Source: Vibrio marisflavi CECT 7928
GTDB lineage: Bacteria > Pseudomonadota > Gammaproteobacteria > Enterobacterales > Vibrionaceae
Assembly: GCF_921294215.1 (NCBI RefSeq)
Contig: NZ_CAKLDM010000001.1
Coordinates: forward strand, 1,116,001-1,180,000
Length of the DNA stretch: 64,000 nucleotides
Direction of reading: 5' to 3'
The position numbers and the translations under genes were made by a program. Below, one piece after another: positions 47,033 to 55,936 of this stretch. How positions within the stretch are numbered: position 1 is the stretch's first letter; every line of letters begins with the position of its first letter. The notes beneath the pieces are model-generated. The model was not told the DNA's origin. It saw only the letters and a list, made by a program, of their open reading frames with translations, and searched no databases.

Positions 47033-47065
47033 AAAAAAACAGCCTAGCTCATTTAGGCTAGGCTG
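47033..47065 (-). terminator. Rho-independent terminator of the POT gene
   Basis: CAGCCTAG (47040-47047) pairs with CTAGGCTG (47058-47065). On the minus strand it is followed by a run of 7 Us (A-tract 47033-47039). Confidence 0.88.
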
Positions 47066-47100
47066 CTTAACTCAATTTTGATTAGTAGAAATACTACGTA

Positions 47101-48573
47101 CTACGAAGCTTCGACAGTATCTGCTAATTCTTCTTTGTCCGCCGCAGCTAGCATCTTCTTGACGATCACAGAACATACAATCGCTACTGCTACTAATACC
47201 ACGGCCATTGTAGTGAGTAGTTCAAAGTAGCTTCCGTATACTGTTTGTACTATCTCTTGAGTGATCTGTTGACCTTTCTCTAATGCAATTGAGGTTGAGA
47301 ATACTGCGCCAACAATACCACTCAGAGCCATTGCTACATAAAACAGGCTCACCGAGAAGTTTTCGATTTGTTTTGGAGCAACAGACAAAATAAATGCAAC
47401 GACTAAGCTACCAACGATTACTTCAGAAAACGCTTGGAAGAAGTGGATAGCAAGAAATACCTCAGGCCTAATCACGACATCCGAACCGATATTCGTCACA
47501 GCCATGGTCAAAATACCAAACGCAATAGCAGTAAATACAAATGCGATAGCTATTTTAGTCGCTGTTGAGAAATGAATATTACGCTTCTCAAGTTTGGAGA
47601 AAGTAAAAGCAATTACTGGCCCTGCAACAATACACCACAAAGGGTTCATCGCCATAGAAGCTTCTGGAGCGATTGGAATGATACCAAACAGATCACCACG
47701 CATCGTATTGATGGCAACCATAGTCATGGATGTCATCATCTGCCCATAATAAACAAAGAAGCAAGTTGTCAAAGCCGTCATAATTAGGATTGTGCCCATT
47801 TTAAGAGCAGCAGAGCGACCAAATTTAAACATCAAACTAATGAAGTAAAGAATTGCAGCGGCACCGATTGCATACACAATGTTTTGCCCCACTTCCATAT
47901 CAGAGAACATCAGGAATACAATTCCTACCATCGCAATCGAAAGCCCAATGAAGCTCAACCAATTTTTTCTTGATACTGGGTTGGTATCAATCTCAGCGCT
48001 AACTGATTTTAGAGGTTTATTGAGATATAAGATGGTAATGAACGCTAGGCCAGCCATGATGCCAGACAGCAAGAAGCTGCCATGGAAGCCGATCACCAAT
48101 ACGATCATTGGGAAAAGATACTGACCCAGCAGCGCGCCTACATTGTTGACCGAGTAGTTTACTGGGTAACCATTTTCGAAATCTTCTTCAGTTGAAAAGG
48201 TTCGCTTGTACAAGCTCGGATAAGAAGGTGACATAAGGCCACGTGCATAGCTGGCTAAGGCGATACCTACTAGGCTCAATGGTACGTTAGCTGCTGACGC
48301 TCCCAGCACTAGTAAAACGTAGCCAACGACAAAAGCGCCGTAGGAAATAGTAAGTGAACGATAGGCCCCGAGAAACTTATCAGCGATAAAGCCACCAGCT
48401 ATCGCAAATAAAGGACCAATTGCGGAAAAAGCGCCCACAATCATCATTGTGTTGGCTTCGCTATAGTTTAAATCCTCTAAGAAGAAACGCGTCAAAATAA
48501 CCATAACGCCATAAAATGACAAACCAAACATCATTTGGCAGAACATCATTGATTTATTTAGCTTATTCCACAT
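47101..48573 (-). CDS. POT-family proton-dependent oligopeptide transporter
   Basis: 490 residues with 14 or so hydrophobic helices. The PTR2/POT signature is seen in GGFIADKFLGAYRSLTISYG and the FENGYPVNYSVNNVGALLG block (NYSVNNVG similar to the E..Y.N.GA motif). It uses the proton gradient to import di- and tripeptides. AT-rich promoter region upstream (48574-48850) contains no ORF. Single-gene unit with a strong terminator. Confidence 0.9.
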   Translation of the reverse strand: MWNKLNKSMMFCQMMFGLSFYGVMVILTRFFLEDLNYSEANTMMIVGAFSAIGPLFAIAGGFIADKFLGAYRSLTISYGAFVVGYVLLVLGASAANVPLSLVGIALASYARGLMSPSYPSLYKRTFSTEEDFENGYPVNYSVNNVGALLGQYLFPMIVLVIGFHGSFLLSGIMAGLAFITILYLNKPLKSVSAEIDTNPVSRKNWLSFIGLSIAMVGIVFLMFSDMEVGQNIVYAIGAAAILYFISLMFKFGRSAALKMGTILIMTALTTCFFVYYGQMMTSMTMVAINTMRGDLFGIIPIAPEASMAMNPLWCIVAGPVIAFTFSKLEKRNIHFSTATKIAIAFVFTAIAFGILTMAVTNIGSDVVIRPEVFLAIHFFQAFSEVIVGSLVVAFILSVAPKQIENFSVSLFYVAMALSGIVGAVFSTSIALEKGQQITQEIVQTVYGSYFELLTTMAVVLVAVAIVCSVIVKKMLAAADKEELADTVEAS

Positions 48574-48852
48574 AAATCACTACCTTTTATTCAATTTTAC
48601 AGAATATATTGGCGCGCATTATACATTAAGTAGAGACTAATATCGTATGATGTGACTCAACTTTTATATTATTCAGTCAAGAAGAATGTACAGTTTGTGC
48701 TAAGACTTTGAATATTGGACAGGAAAATTGTGACTAGAACCTCTGAGCGCGAAGTTTTTATATCGAGAATAGTCAGTAATGGGAAGCGACAAACGACTTT
48801 ATGCGTAGAATATTTCAGCAAGCAATATGTCAACAAGCATAGTAGCGCTGAA

Positions 48853-48886
48853 AAAAAACAGGACAGCGTTCAATCTGTCCTGTTTA
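48853..48886 (-). terminator. Terminator of the DUF5993-DsbB-like operon
   Basis: AAACAGGACAG (48857-48867) pairs perfectly with CTGTCCTGTTT (48876-48886), flanked by an A-tract that becomes a U-tract on the minus strand, 38 bp past the DsbB-like stop. Confidence 0.88.
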
Positions 48887-48923
48887 AAATATAGAAGTTA
48901 AGCGGTAGACGCTAACAAATGTC

Positions 48924-49469
48924 TTATAGTAGAGACATTAGCCAGTAGCTTACTGGGTTATCAGGGCACTGATAAGGGCCACACTCAACGAAAGTTGATA
49001 GCAGGTTTAGCGCTACAACAACGATAGCTAAAATGCAGATAATACGACCACATTTAGAAACTTCAACAGTCTCGCTATTCCACTCTTCTTTCCACATTGT
49101 TAGTAGTAGAGCACAACCAAGAACTGTCGCGCTAAATAGAATGAATGCCCAAGTGTAGTAGTGGAAACCTAATACAGCACTACCGTAGCCAGGAGTACCT
49201 GGAATAACGTGTAGCGAGATTTGGCGAAGTGCCGCGCCTGCGCCAAATAGAGCACCTAAAAGCGTTACACCGTAATGGCGTTGTTGTGGTCCATATAGTA
49301 CGTTAAGCATAAAGCCAAACATGACTAAGCCGAAACCAACCCTTTGCAATAAACAAAGCGGACAAGGAAGTTCACCCCAAGCAAATTGAAATACAAATGC
49401 TAGAAAGAGAACAATAGTAATACCTAACAATCCAAGGGAGTTTAAGATGGATACTTGTGAACGAGTCAT
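48924..49469 (-). CDS. DsbB-family thiol oxidoreductase with displaced second cysteine pair
   Basis: 181 residues. TM1 about 9-30, then the redox motif CPLC at 36/39 followed by QRV as in DsbB; further TM segments about 43-60, 67-88, 104-126 and a fifth about 141-160. Canonical DsbB has a second Cys pair in the loop between TM3 and TM4; that loop (about 86-103) has none here. Instead CGPYQC lies at 163/168, after the fifth TM and so again periplasmic. It likely oxidises a periplasmic thiol partner using quinone. It is 11 bp downstream of a DUF5993 gene. Confidence 0.88.
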   Translation of the reverse strand: MTRSQVSILNSLGLLGITIVLFLAFVFQFAWGELPCPLCLLQRVGFGLVMFGFMLNVLYGPQQRHYGVTLLGALFGAGAALRQISLHVIPGTPGYGSAVLGFHYYTWAFILFSATVLGCALLLTMWKEEWNSETVEVSKCGRIICILAIVVVALNLLSTFVECGPYQCPDNPVSYWLMSLL

Positions 49470-49480
49470 GATTGTTTTCC

Positions 49481-49636
49481 TTATAATAAGATTGTCAAAG
49501 TATCGGTCGAGTGATGCTTAAGCCAGAATAGGCTCACAAGAACAACAACCGTAAAAACAATATAAGAAAATGACTTTTTGCCACACAATGCGCATAGCAT
49601 CGCGATCAATATCAGAAGAAATATAAGACTCATCAT
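49481..49636 (-). CDS. DUF5993-type small membrane protein
   Basis: 51 residues: MMSLIFLLILIAMLCALCG, a short basic turn, then SYIVFTVVVLVSLFWLKHH. Two TM helices in a hairpin, with two cysteines near the end of TM1. It matches the small DUF5993 proteins that accompany DsbB-like genes in Vibrio; the downstream DsbB-like gene starts 11 bp later. A partner or stabiliser role for that enzyme is inferred. AAGG upstream of the first ATG. Confidence 0.75.
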   Translation of the reverse strand: MMSLIFLLILIAMLCALCGKKSFSYIVFTVVVLVSLFWLKHHSTDTLTILL

Positions 49637-50855
49637 GGTTGAGCACCTTTACTTTACTATTTTATTTTTAATTTAGACACTTAGAGCCTTTATGTTTATT
49701 TTTTTGGTTCTAAGCTGTCACTGTTTGAAAACGAACAACTCCATAACTTATTAAATTTAAGCTATCGAACATATCGTTGAGCTGGCACTAATGTATGATG
49801 ATCATTGACTCTAAAACACAGGGAGGTTGCAAAACATCATTCGAAAAATTGCAACAGTCAAATACGCCAATAAGGCGTTTATAAATTACTCTTTCGTTTT
49901 AGACAGTTAACGAAGGCAAGGGTGAGCACAGAGGTATTGTATATTTTACCACGCTCAGTTTTTATCCATTAATTTTGCAATTGTCCATTAACTTTCATTT
50001 GTAAAGAAACTTGTACATGTCTTTATATACCAGTTGTGTCTCCGACCTCATAGGTATACATAAGCTAAAAGAAACGCTTTCGAATCTTCTCACACTCGCA
50101 AAACCAAAGGTAAATATCCTGCCCTCTTCTCATTACGGAGAACATTTTTAAATACAATTGGTTATACGACAAATTCCTGACAAAAGGTTAACTATTTATC
50201 GTCTTTAAACCCGCATATCAAACCCATCATTTTCCCATGTGGATTATTAGCTGTTTTCTGGGGGGCGATAATAATGTGTTAGTAATATTTTAGTCAATAG
50301 ATAACAAAGGAAAAACCCATTTTCTTTAACATTTATTACGTACTAAAAACGCGATTAATATCCAAGCAATCGATATATGAATCAAGTTTAATTAGCGGAA
50401 GATTTTTAACAAATTTAAGAATAAATTGTTTCTTAGCGCACCAAATAGTCTACAAACCAACCAAATACGTCTCCCTACACAATTTTTAGCTGTAGAATTA
50501 GAAGCAGTCTAAGATGAGCACCCAACTATCCATTAAATAATTTTATATTAATATCCTAACCTGAGACTTTTGCTTTACTCGATTTCACAAATTCCACGTT
50601 TAGAACATTCTTCACCAAAGCCATCAACCCTTTACAAAGAAGGTTTCAACCCACAAATCAAACAATAAGCAACAGGTTGCAAATTAATATACTGATAATG
50701 CTATTCGTTCAAATGAGTTTGGTTAAGATTTTTTAATCTTAGAAGCAATTCAAAGTTAAACGCCTACTATTTGCCGCCTTTTTGGTAAGACGTTACGTTA
50801 ATCGTTAACCGTTTGGTATAGAACGAGATAACCGTTAATAAGAGGTAGTTTATTG
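49637..50855. other. 1.2-kb AT-rich intergenic region without recognised gene
   Basis: No ORF that I can support and no strong terminator or repeat. It lies between divergent operons (DUF5993-dsbB on -, ABC transporter on +). A small GCC/GGC hairpin with CGCCAATAAGGCG (49865-49877) is present. Such long spacers can contain small RNAs or complex promoters, which sequence reading alone cannot decide. Confidence 0.4.
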
Positions 50856-51674
50856 ATGAAAAGTATAACGAAAAAGACTTCAGCAGCATTTTTTACCTTA
50901 CTGATGGCTGGCCTATTTCAAGGAACTGCAAACGCCGATAAATTAGACGACGTAATTTCCAACGGTGAGCTCCGTTGTGGTGTCGTACTCGATTTTCCAC
51001 CAATTGGTTATCGAGATTCAAATAATCAACCCGCGGGGTTTGATGTCGACTATTGTAAAGACTTAGCAAAAGCACTAGATGTCGATGCGAAAATCATCCC
51101 AGTCACATGGTCTGAGCGACTACCTTCTATCGTCAACAACCGAGCTGACGTTATTTTCGGGGGCACATCTGACACATTACAACGAGCAAAAACCGTTGGC
51201 TTTACTATCCCCTACGCAGTCTATCATGCTCAAGGTATCATCAGTAAAACCAGTAACATCAAAGACTTTAATGACTTAAAAGGTAAACGTATTGCCGCTG
51301 CTGTCGGCACTGTGCAAGAAAAAGAGATCCTAAAGTTTGTTAAGGAATGGGGAACCGAAGACCTTTATCAAGGCTATCAAAGTGAAAATGAAGTGTTCTT
51401 AGCTATTGCCCAAGGAAAAGCCGACATTGCGATCACTACAAGCACAGCCGTGAAAGCTATCGTTGAACAATACAAAAGCCTACAAGCGGGTCCAATTATG
51501 CCTTGGGGCACAGATTACACCTCCGTGGCTGGACCTCGTAAAGATATTTCTTGGCTTAACTACCTTAACTTATTTGTGACTCACCAAGTACGCTCTGGCC
51601 GCTATGAAGAGCTATGGGGCAAGTATGTGGGTGGACCAGCACCTGACCTTAGAATTCCGAAAGTTCTCTATTAG
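50856..51674 (+). CDS. Polar amino-acid ABC transporter, periplasmic binding protein
   Basis: 272 residues from the ATG at 50856 (a TTG one codon earlier is also open). Signal peptide about 1-27 (GLFQGTANA). Family-3 binding-protein features: GELRCGVVLDFPPIGYRD, PAGFDVDYCKDLAKALD, FGGTSDTLQRAKTVGFTIPY, and LKGKRIAAAVGTVQEKE. The 'TSDT..R...V.FT.PY' blocks place it with glutamine/glutamate/cystine-type binders. It is followed by two permease genes and an ATPase gene on the same strand, a complete importer. Confidence 0.93.
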   Translation: MKSITKKTSAAFFTLLMAGLFQGTANADKLDDVISNGELRCGVVLDFPPIGYRDSNNQPAGFDVDYCKDLAKALDVDAKIIPVTWSERLPSIVNNRADVIFGGTSDTLQRAKTVGFTIPYAVYHAQGIISKTSNIKDFNDLKGKRIAAAVGTVQEKEILKFVKEWGTEDLYQGYQSENEVFLAIAQGKADIAITTSTAVKAIVEQYKSLQAGPIMPWGTDYTSVAGPRKDISWLNYLNLFVTHQVRSGRYEELWGKYVGGPAPDLRIPKVLY

Positions 51675-51738
51675 TTAATCTTTGCTTGTATAGACCTAGC
51701 AATGGCTAGGTCTACCGAGTTCCTGCTAAGGAGCAAGT

Positions 51739-52398
51739 ATGGAATATACTTTTCACTGGCGCCCGGTTTTTCGCGCATTGCCACAACTACTAGAAGCCGC
51801 CCTCGTCACGATGGAAGTCGCAGTGATGTCCATTTTAGTAGGTGGCGTGATAGCGATACTGTTAGCGCTGATGCGCTTGAATGGCAATGCTCCAATGCGA
51901 CTATTTGCCGGATCATGGATCGAGGTAGCGAGAAATACACCAGCCTTACTACAGCTCTATTTCTTTGGCTTTGGACTTGGCGCTTTCGGTTGGCATTTAT
52001 CACCCTATGCCATCGTATTGTGTGGCTTGAGCTTCAACAATGCTGGCTATCTAGCCGAAAGCTTGCGCGGAGGATTTCAAGCAATCCCTCAGACTCAACT
52101 TTATGCGGCCAGAAGCCTTGGAATGACAGCTTCACAAGCTTACATAAAAGTTATCATTCCTCAGGTATTTCGCATCATTTATCACCCTTTGACCAACCAA
52201 CTTGTATGGGCAGTACTGATGAGTTCTCTTGGCATGCTAGTTGGGTTTAGAGAACTTTCTGGCGAAACTCAATTTTTGGCATCAAACACATTCCGTTTAT
52301 TTGAGTTCTTTTTAGCAAGCGCAATCATCTACTACTTAGTGGTCAAAGTGATTCTGTTGGCATCCCATCTCATTAGTCGCTACACATTTAGATATTAA
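51739..52398 (+). CDS. Polar amino-acid ABC transporter, inner-membrane permease 1
   Basis: 219 residues with about five TM helices. LPQLLEAALVTMEVAVMSILVGGVIAI is the start typical of HisM/GlnP-type permeases, and the EAA loop reads LYAARSLGMTASQAYIKVIIPQ. It contacts the ATPase through that loop. It is 64 bp after the binding-protein gene, and the second permease follows after 10 bp. Confidence 0.93.
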   Translation: MEYTFHWRPVFRALPQLLEAALVTMEVAVMSILVGGVIAILLALMRLNGNAPMRLFAGSWIEVARNTPALLQLYFFGFGLGAFGWHLSPYAIVLCGLSFNNAGYLAESLRGGFQAIPQTQLYAARSLGMTASQAYIKVIIPQVFRIIYHPLTNQLVWAVLMSSLGMLVGFRELSGETQFLASNTFRLFEFFLASAIIYYLVVKVILLASHLISRYTFRY

Positions 52399-52408
52399 GG
52401 GCAAGATA

Positions 52409-53080
52409 TTGGCGAGTTCTGTAACAAGCATTCAGTTTTTCTCAGAGTTTCAATTTTCTGATCTTGGATATCTAGGTCAGGCAGCTATTAAAACGGTGGA
52501 GATCTCCGCTATCGCAATAGTTTTTGGCACGATATTAGGTGTCATTTATGGCTGGTTGCTTTCGATATCACGCTACATTTCAATCCCACTCGGCGCCTTA
52601 CTCGATGTTTTCCGCAGCGTCCCGCTTATCATACAGCTGGTTCTTTTTTATAACTTCGTACCTATCATCGGCTTTTCACTGGATCCCTTCGACGCTGGCG
52701 CGCTGGTACTCGCCTTTTATACCAGTGCACTCGTCGCAAATGTCGCTCGTGGCGGAATAGAGTCTGTTCCATCATCAATACGTAATGCTTCTCGCTCATT
52801 GGGAATGAGTTATTTTCAAGATATACGTTATATCGTCTTACCTATTGGTGTTCGAACTGTACTGCCTGCGTGGACAGGTATTGCGTTGGGAGTATTAAAG
52901 GACTCAGCATTAGTTTCTGTTCTAGGATACGTGGAATTGCTTCGTGCCTCACAGATTCTCATTACCCGAACCCAGGAGCCATTTATTATTTTATCTATCG
53001 TCGCAGCATTCTACTTCGCTCTATCCTACCCTATTTCACTACTTGCCACTCGTATCGAGAAGAGGTGGAAACATGATTGA
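52409..53080 (+). CDS. Polar amino-acid ABC transporter, inner-membrane permease 2
   Basis: 223 residues from a TTG at 52409; no ATG precedes the conserved start GYLGQAAIKTVEISAIAIVFG. EAA loop: IRNASRSLGMSYFQDIRYIVLP. DVFRSVPLIIQLVLFYNF is the usual RxxP..Q segment. With permease 1 it forms the heterodimeric channel. It overlaps the ATPase start by 8 bp, implying translational coupling. AAGGGC upstream is a modest ribosome site. Confidence 0.92.
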   Translation: MASSVTSIQFFSEFQFSDLGYLGQAAIKTVEISAIAIVFGTILGVIYGWLLSISRYISIPLGALLDVFRSVPLIIQLVLFYNFVPIIGFSLDPFDAGALVLAFYTSALVANVARGGIESVPSSIRNASRSLGMSYFQDIRYIVLPIGVRTVLPAWTGIALGVLKDSALVSVLGYVELLRASQILITRTQEPFIILSIVAAFYFALSYPISLLATRIEKRWKHD

Positions 53081-53831
53081 ACTTTCCAACGTCCATAAAA
53101 TTTACAATAAGACACCTGTGCTAGAAGGCATTGATTTACAAGTTGAAAAAGGTGAAGTATTAAGCCTGATCGGCCCAAGTGGTTCAGGAAAGTCGACACT
53201 ATTGCACTGCATAAATGCCTTGGAGCCAATACAAAAGGGAACCATTCTTGTTGACGGAGTTGATGCTCACTCAAAAGACACAGACGTCAACCAACTGCGT
53301 AGGAATATAGGCATGGTATTCCAGCAATGGAGCTCATTTCCGCATCTCTCCGTCCTCGACAACGTTGCCCTCGCCCCCAAAATCGTGCTGGGAAAATCAA
53401 AGCAAGAAGCCAGAGCCATCGCAGAACAGCAGCTCCGACATGTTGGCCTCGAAGATAAGCTGAAAAACTACCCAAATAGCCTATCTGGTGGTCAACAACA
53501 ACGACTAGCGATAGCTAGAGCTTTAGCGATAGCTAGAGCTTTAGCGATAGCTAGAGCTTTAGCGATGGAACCCAATTACATGTTGTTTGACGAAGTGACG
53601 TCTGCGCTAGACCCCGAATTAGTAGGAGAAGTGCTCGATACGATGAGATTGCTACGCGACGAAGGAATGACCATGATCGTCGTAACGCACGAGATAGCGT
53701 TCGCAAGAGATTTATCAGACCGCATTGCGTTCTTACATGATGGAGTCATTCGAGAAATAGGCGAAGCGAAATCCCTCGTCAACAACCCTCAACATGAAGT
53801 CACTTCAAAGTTCCTAAGCAAAGTGCTGTAA
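53073..53831 (+). CDS. Polar amino-acid ABC transporter ATPase with triplicated 6-residue insert
   Basis: 252 residues from the ATG at 53073. Walker A GPSGSGKST about 34-42, Q-loop FQQWSS, signature LSGGQQQR about 136-143, then AIARAL three times in tandem (residues 146-163), Walker B YMLFDEV, D-loop SALD, and H-loop VVTHE. In other ATPases of this family AIARAL occurs once before the 'AMEP' and Walker B. So 12 extra residues sit in the helix between signature and Walker B. The reading frame is intact. Whether it still hydrolyses ATP is unclear. Confidence 0.93.
   Translation: MIELSNVHKIYNKTPVLEGIDLQVEKGEVLSLIGPSGSGKSTLLHCINALEPIQKGTILVDGVDAHSKDTDVNQLRRNIGMVFQQWSSFPHLSVLDNVALAPKIVLGKSKQEARAIAEQQLRHVGLEDKLKNYPNSLSGGQQQRLAIARALAIARALAIARALAMEPNYMLFDEVTSALDPELVGEVLDTMRLLRDEGMTMIVVTHEIAFARDLSDRIAFLHDGVIREIGEAKSLVNNPQHEVTSKFLSKVL
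53508..53561 (+). repeat. Three exact tandem 18-bp repeats inside the ATPase gene
   Basis: The unit GCGATAGCTAGAGCTTTA occurs at 53508-53525, 53526-53543 and 53544-53561 without any difference, followed by a partial GCGAT. Each unit is six codons in frame (Ala-Ile-Ala-Arg-Ala-Leu). Perfect identity suggests recent slippage expansion, and copy number may vary between cells or strains. Confidence 0.97.
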
Positions 53832-53862
53832 ACTCAAAAACTCGAAGCTTAGCCATAAAAAA

Positions 53863-53889
53863 CCTTGTTATCATTCTCCCGTAACAAGG
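53863..53889. terminator. Terminator after the ABC transporter operon
   Basis: CCTTGTTA (53863-53870) pairs with TAACAAGG (53882-53889). An A-tract precedes it, and the T content after it is low, so it works best on the minus strand but is placed 32 bp past the + strand operon. Confidence 0.5.
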
Positions 53890-53990
53890 CTTGCTTGCAC
53901 CAGCAGCCCCCCTATTGATTTTTTACTATCAAGCCCTTTCCTCAGACGAATTTTCCGTTGCTGGGAATACAAGTGAATCACTTCAGAGAG

Positions 53991-54021
53991 GTTCTAGGTG
54001 ATCACAGTTCTAGGTGATCAC
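53991..54021. repeat. 15-bp tandem direct repeat
   Basis: GTTCTAGGTGATCAC occurs at 53991-54005 and 54007-54021 with one base between. No gene is visible in 53832-54248 besides this and two terminator hairpins. Confidence 0.9.
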
Positions 54022-54187
54022 CTGCTAAGTGTTTTTTGGACAGAAACGTTTTGGAGTTGACGCTTAAGTCGACTTCTTTCGGGTAAGCTGAGTTTGGGTA
54101 AATGAAGCAGATGAGTCTAACTCGAGCGTGTCTATCAAGTCAGTGGCTATTCAAAACTTCCTTTTTGGTCATATCAAGAAGATAGAA

Positions 54188-54214
54188 GCCAGACTCATTG
54201 AGTTCGGCTTTTTT
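54188..54214. terminator. Terminator near the 3' end of the unknown coiled-coil gene
   Basis: GCCAGACTC (54188-54196) pairs with GAGTTCGGC (54200-54208) with one mismatch and one G-U, followed by TTTTTT on the + strand. On the minus strand it is 35 bp past the stop of the gene at 54249. Confidence 0.6.
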
Positions 54215-54248
54215 AACTGGAAATGATTGAAGCTCAAAGCGTAAGGCT

Positions 54249-55628
54249 CTATTTAACAAATATACTCGGTATAACGGGAAGCGCACACCATTCAGCTAGT
54301 TTATTGTATTTACCAAACAATTCTTGGCACATTGAGACTCCAGATTTAATACTATTAATGGAAGTATTCAGGTCACTATCTTTGTCTGATACTTGTAGCA
54401 AAAACCTTTTTAGCTTTGGCATGACCGGCGAGCGTCTAATCACTGCTGGATCGGTTTCTGATTCTAGCTGTGATAATGTATTCTCTATACTGGATAAATC
54501 ATTTTCGAGCTGGTCATTATTTTTGACTTCAGCTTTAAGCTCACAAATCGAGCTGATTATATCTGAAATATCTTGGTTGATAGTTACGTTGTTTGTTACA
54601 GATATTTCAGGTTTAAAATCGATTACCAGATTTTGTTCTCGAGACAGACCTAACTTAATTATATCCATTAGTTGTTCAATACGTGAATCTTGAAGTCCTC
54701 TTAAATCTTGGAGTGATTCAATTCTGGTTTTTGCGATTCTTAACTCGTTTTTTACCTCAAGCAATGCAAAACCATCTGAAATAAAATCTTCAGGCCTTTG
54801 TTTGCCTGTTACGATCATTTCATATTCGTGAAGTGCTTTTTCGACTGTTTCGAGCGTTCCATCTTCCGCTTCAATAATCATACGAACACTTGTGCCGTTT
54901 TGTTCAATTTTTACTCGAGCTGAGCTATTTGGATATTGTTGTGAAAGGTATGAGCTGAAGTATGACAAAATACCGATTCCTGCCTGTTGATATTGAGGAG
55001 GAAACTCAATGCAGCGCTCTATAGAATTTGACCTAGATAAATTACCAATAGCAGCCGAATCTATCGCCAGACTGTCTGAGAGCATTTTTTGATAAATATC
55101 TTTAAAATTAACTTTTGGGTCAGTCAAAGTTTTTGTGATGCCAATTCCATTATAAAGATCATAAAACGGCTCATTTGTATCTTCCAAATAATCTATAACG
55201 TCGCATGACACCTCATACTCACCATTGCTTAGAAGCTCTTTTTGATACTCCCCAAAGTATTCATTTACACTCCAAGGCTGTTTCCAATCTTCTAAGTTAA
55301 CGGGAAATACAATTGATACTCTGGTCTCTCCTTTATAAGTACGAATTTTAAAGTCAAGCGACACACCATCATGAGTTATTGTGTCAACATATATACTTGA
55401 AAAGTGCTCCATTAAATCCGCCACGTCATATTCACATATAGCTAAGAACAAATCATGATTCTTCACGTATAACGATGATTTGTTGTAGCAATAACTTTTT
55501 GCCGTAAAGTAGTTCTTACCATTGAAGAGAGCATGTTGATGGTCCTTTTCGTCTAAATTAAGGAACTCTACAACCAACTTTGTGCTATTCGACTGTTCAG
55601 GTTCTTGTTGATTTTCTTTATTGGTCAT
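54249..55628 (-). CDS. Unrecognised 459-residue protein with C-terminal coiled coil
   Basis: Starts MTNKENQQEPEQ with an acidic, polar head. The first part (about 15-190) is a soluble mixed alpha/beta region; 200-275 contains GIGILSYFSSYLSQQYPN and RMIIEAEDGTLETVEKALHEY; 290-420 is helix-rich with heptads (LEVKNELRIAKTRIESLQDL, SSIENTLSQLESE) around a VTNNVTINQDI strand. No signal peptide or TM. No family known to me. It stands alone, has no visible ribosome site before its ATG at 55628, and is AT-rich compared with neighbours. It may be acquired. Functions such as a phage-defence sensor are possible but unsupported. Confidence 0.65.
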   Translation of the reverse strand: MTNKENQQEPEQSNSTKLVVEFLNLDEKDHQHALFNGKNYFTAKSYCYNKSSLYVKNHDLFLAICEYDVADLMEHFSSIYVDTITHDGVSLDFKIRTYKGETRVSIVFPVNLEDWKQPWSVNEYFGEYQKELLSNGEYEVSCDVIDYLEDTNEPFYDLYNGIGITKTLTDPKVNFKDIYQKMLSDSLAIDSAAIGNLSRSNSIERCIEFPPQYQQAGIGILSYFSSYLSQQYPNSSARVKIEQNGTSVRMIIEAEDGTLETVEKALHEYEMIVTGKQRPEDFISDGFALLEVKNELRIAKTRIESLQDLRGLQDSRIEQLMDIIKLGLSREQNLVIDFKPEISVTNNVTINQDISDIISSICELKAEVKNNDQLENDLSSIENTLSQLESETDPAVIRRSPVMPKLKRFLLQVSDKDSDLNTSINSIKSGVSMCQELFGKYNKLAEWCALPVIPSIFVK

Positions 55629-55936
55629 GATGTTGATTACTAATCAATTATGGTTGTCCACATTATAACCAGCATTCTATGTTGAATATATAATATTAAA
55701 TCAATTGCACTTAAAAATGATGTGCTTTTTACGCATAGCTTGATAGATTCAAGTTCGTCAATGCCTACAAGATGGTCGAGTTTACCCCGTGATACATTAC
55801 GGGGATTAACAGCGAACAGCATGAGAATAATGGATAACTTTTAGTAGGCCAAACTCGCATCAACAGAATATGGAAGATTTCTCAGGCTAGCGAAGAAAGG
55901 GGCAGAACTTGGCTGGATATAGGCATCTATAGTAGC
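55629..55936. other. 308-bp spacer between two minus-strand genes
   Basis: Contains the promoter of the unknown coiled-coil gene. Only short ORFs are present (for example 60 codons on the minus strand starting at 55822) and none has support. Confidence 0.35.

Noticed and set aside
53981-54187. Transposon end or transposase relic near the 15-bp direct repeat
   Set aside because: Translations in all frames are broken and do not match a transposase that I recognise; no terminal inverted repeat.
55640-55822. 60-codon minus-strand ORF upstream of the coiled-coil gene
   Set aside because: No ribosome site or recognisable composition; likely chance in the leader region.
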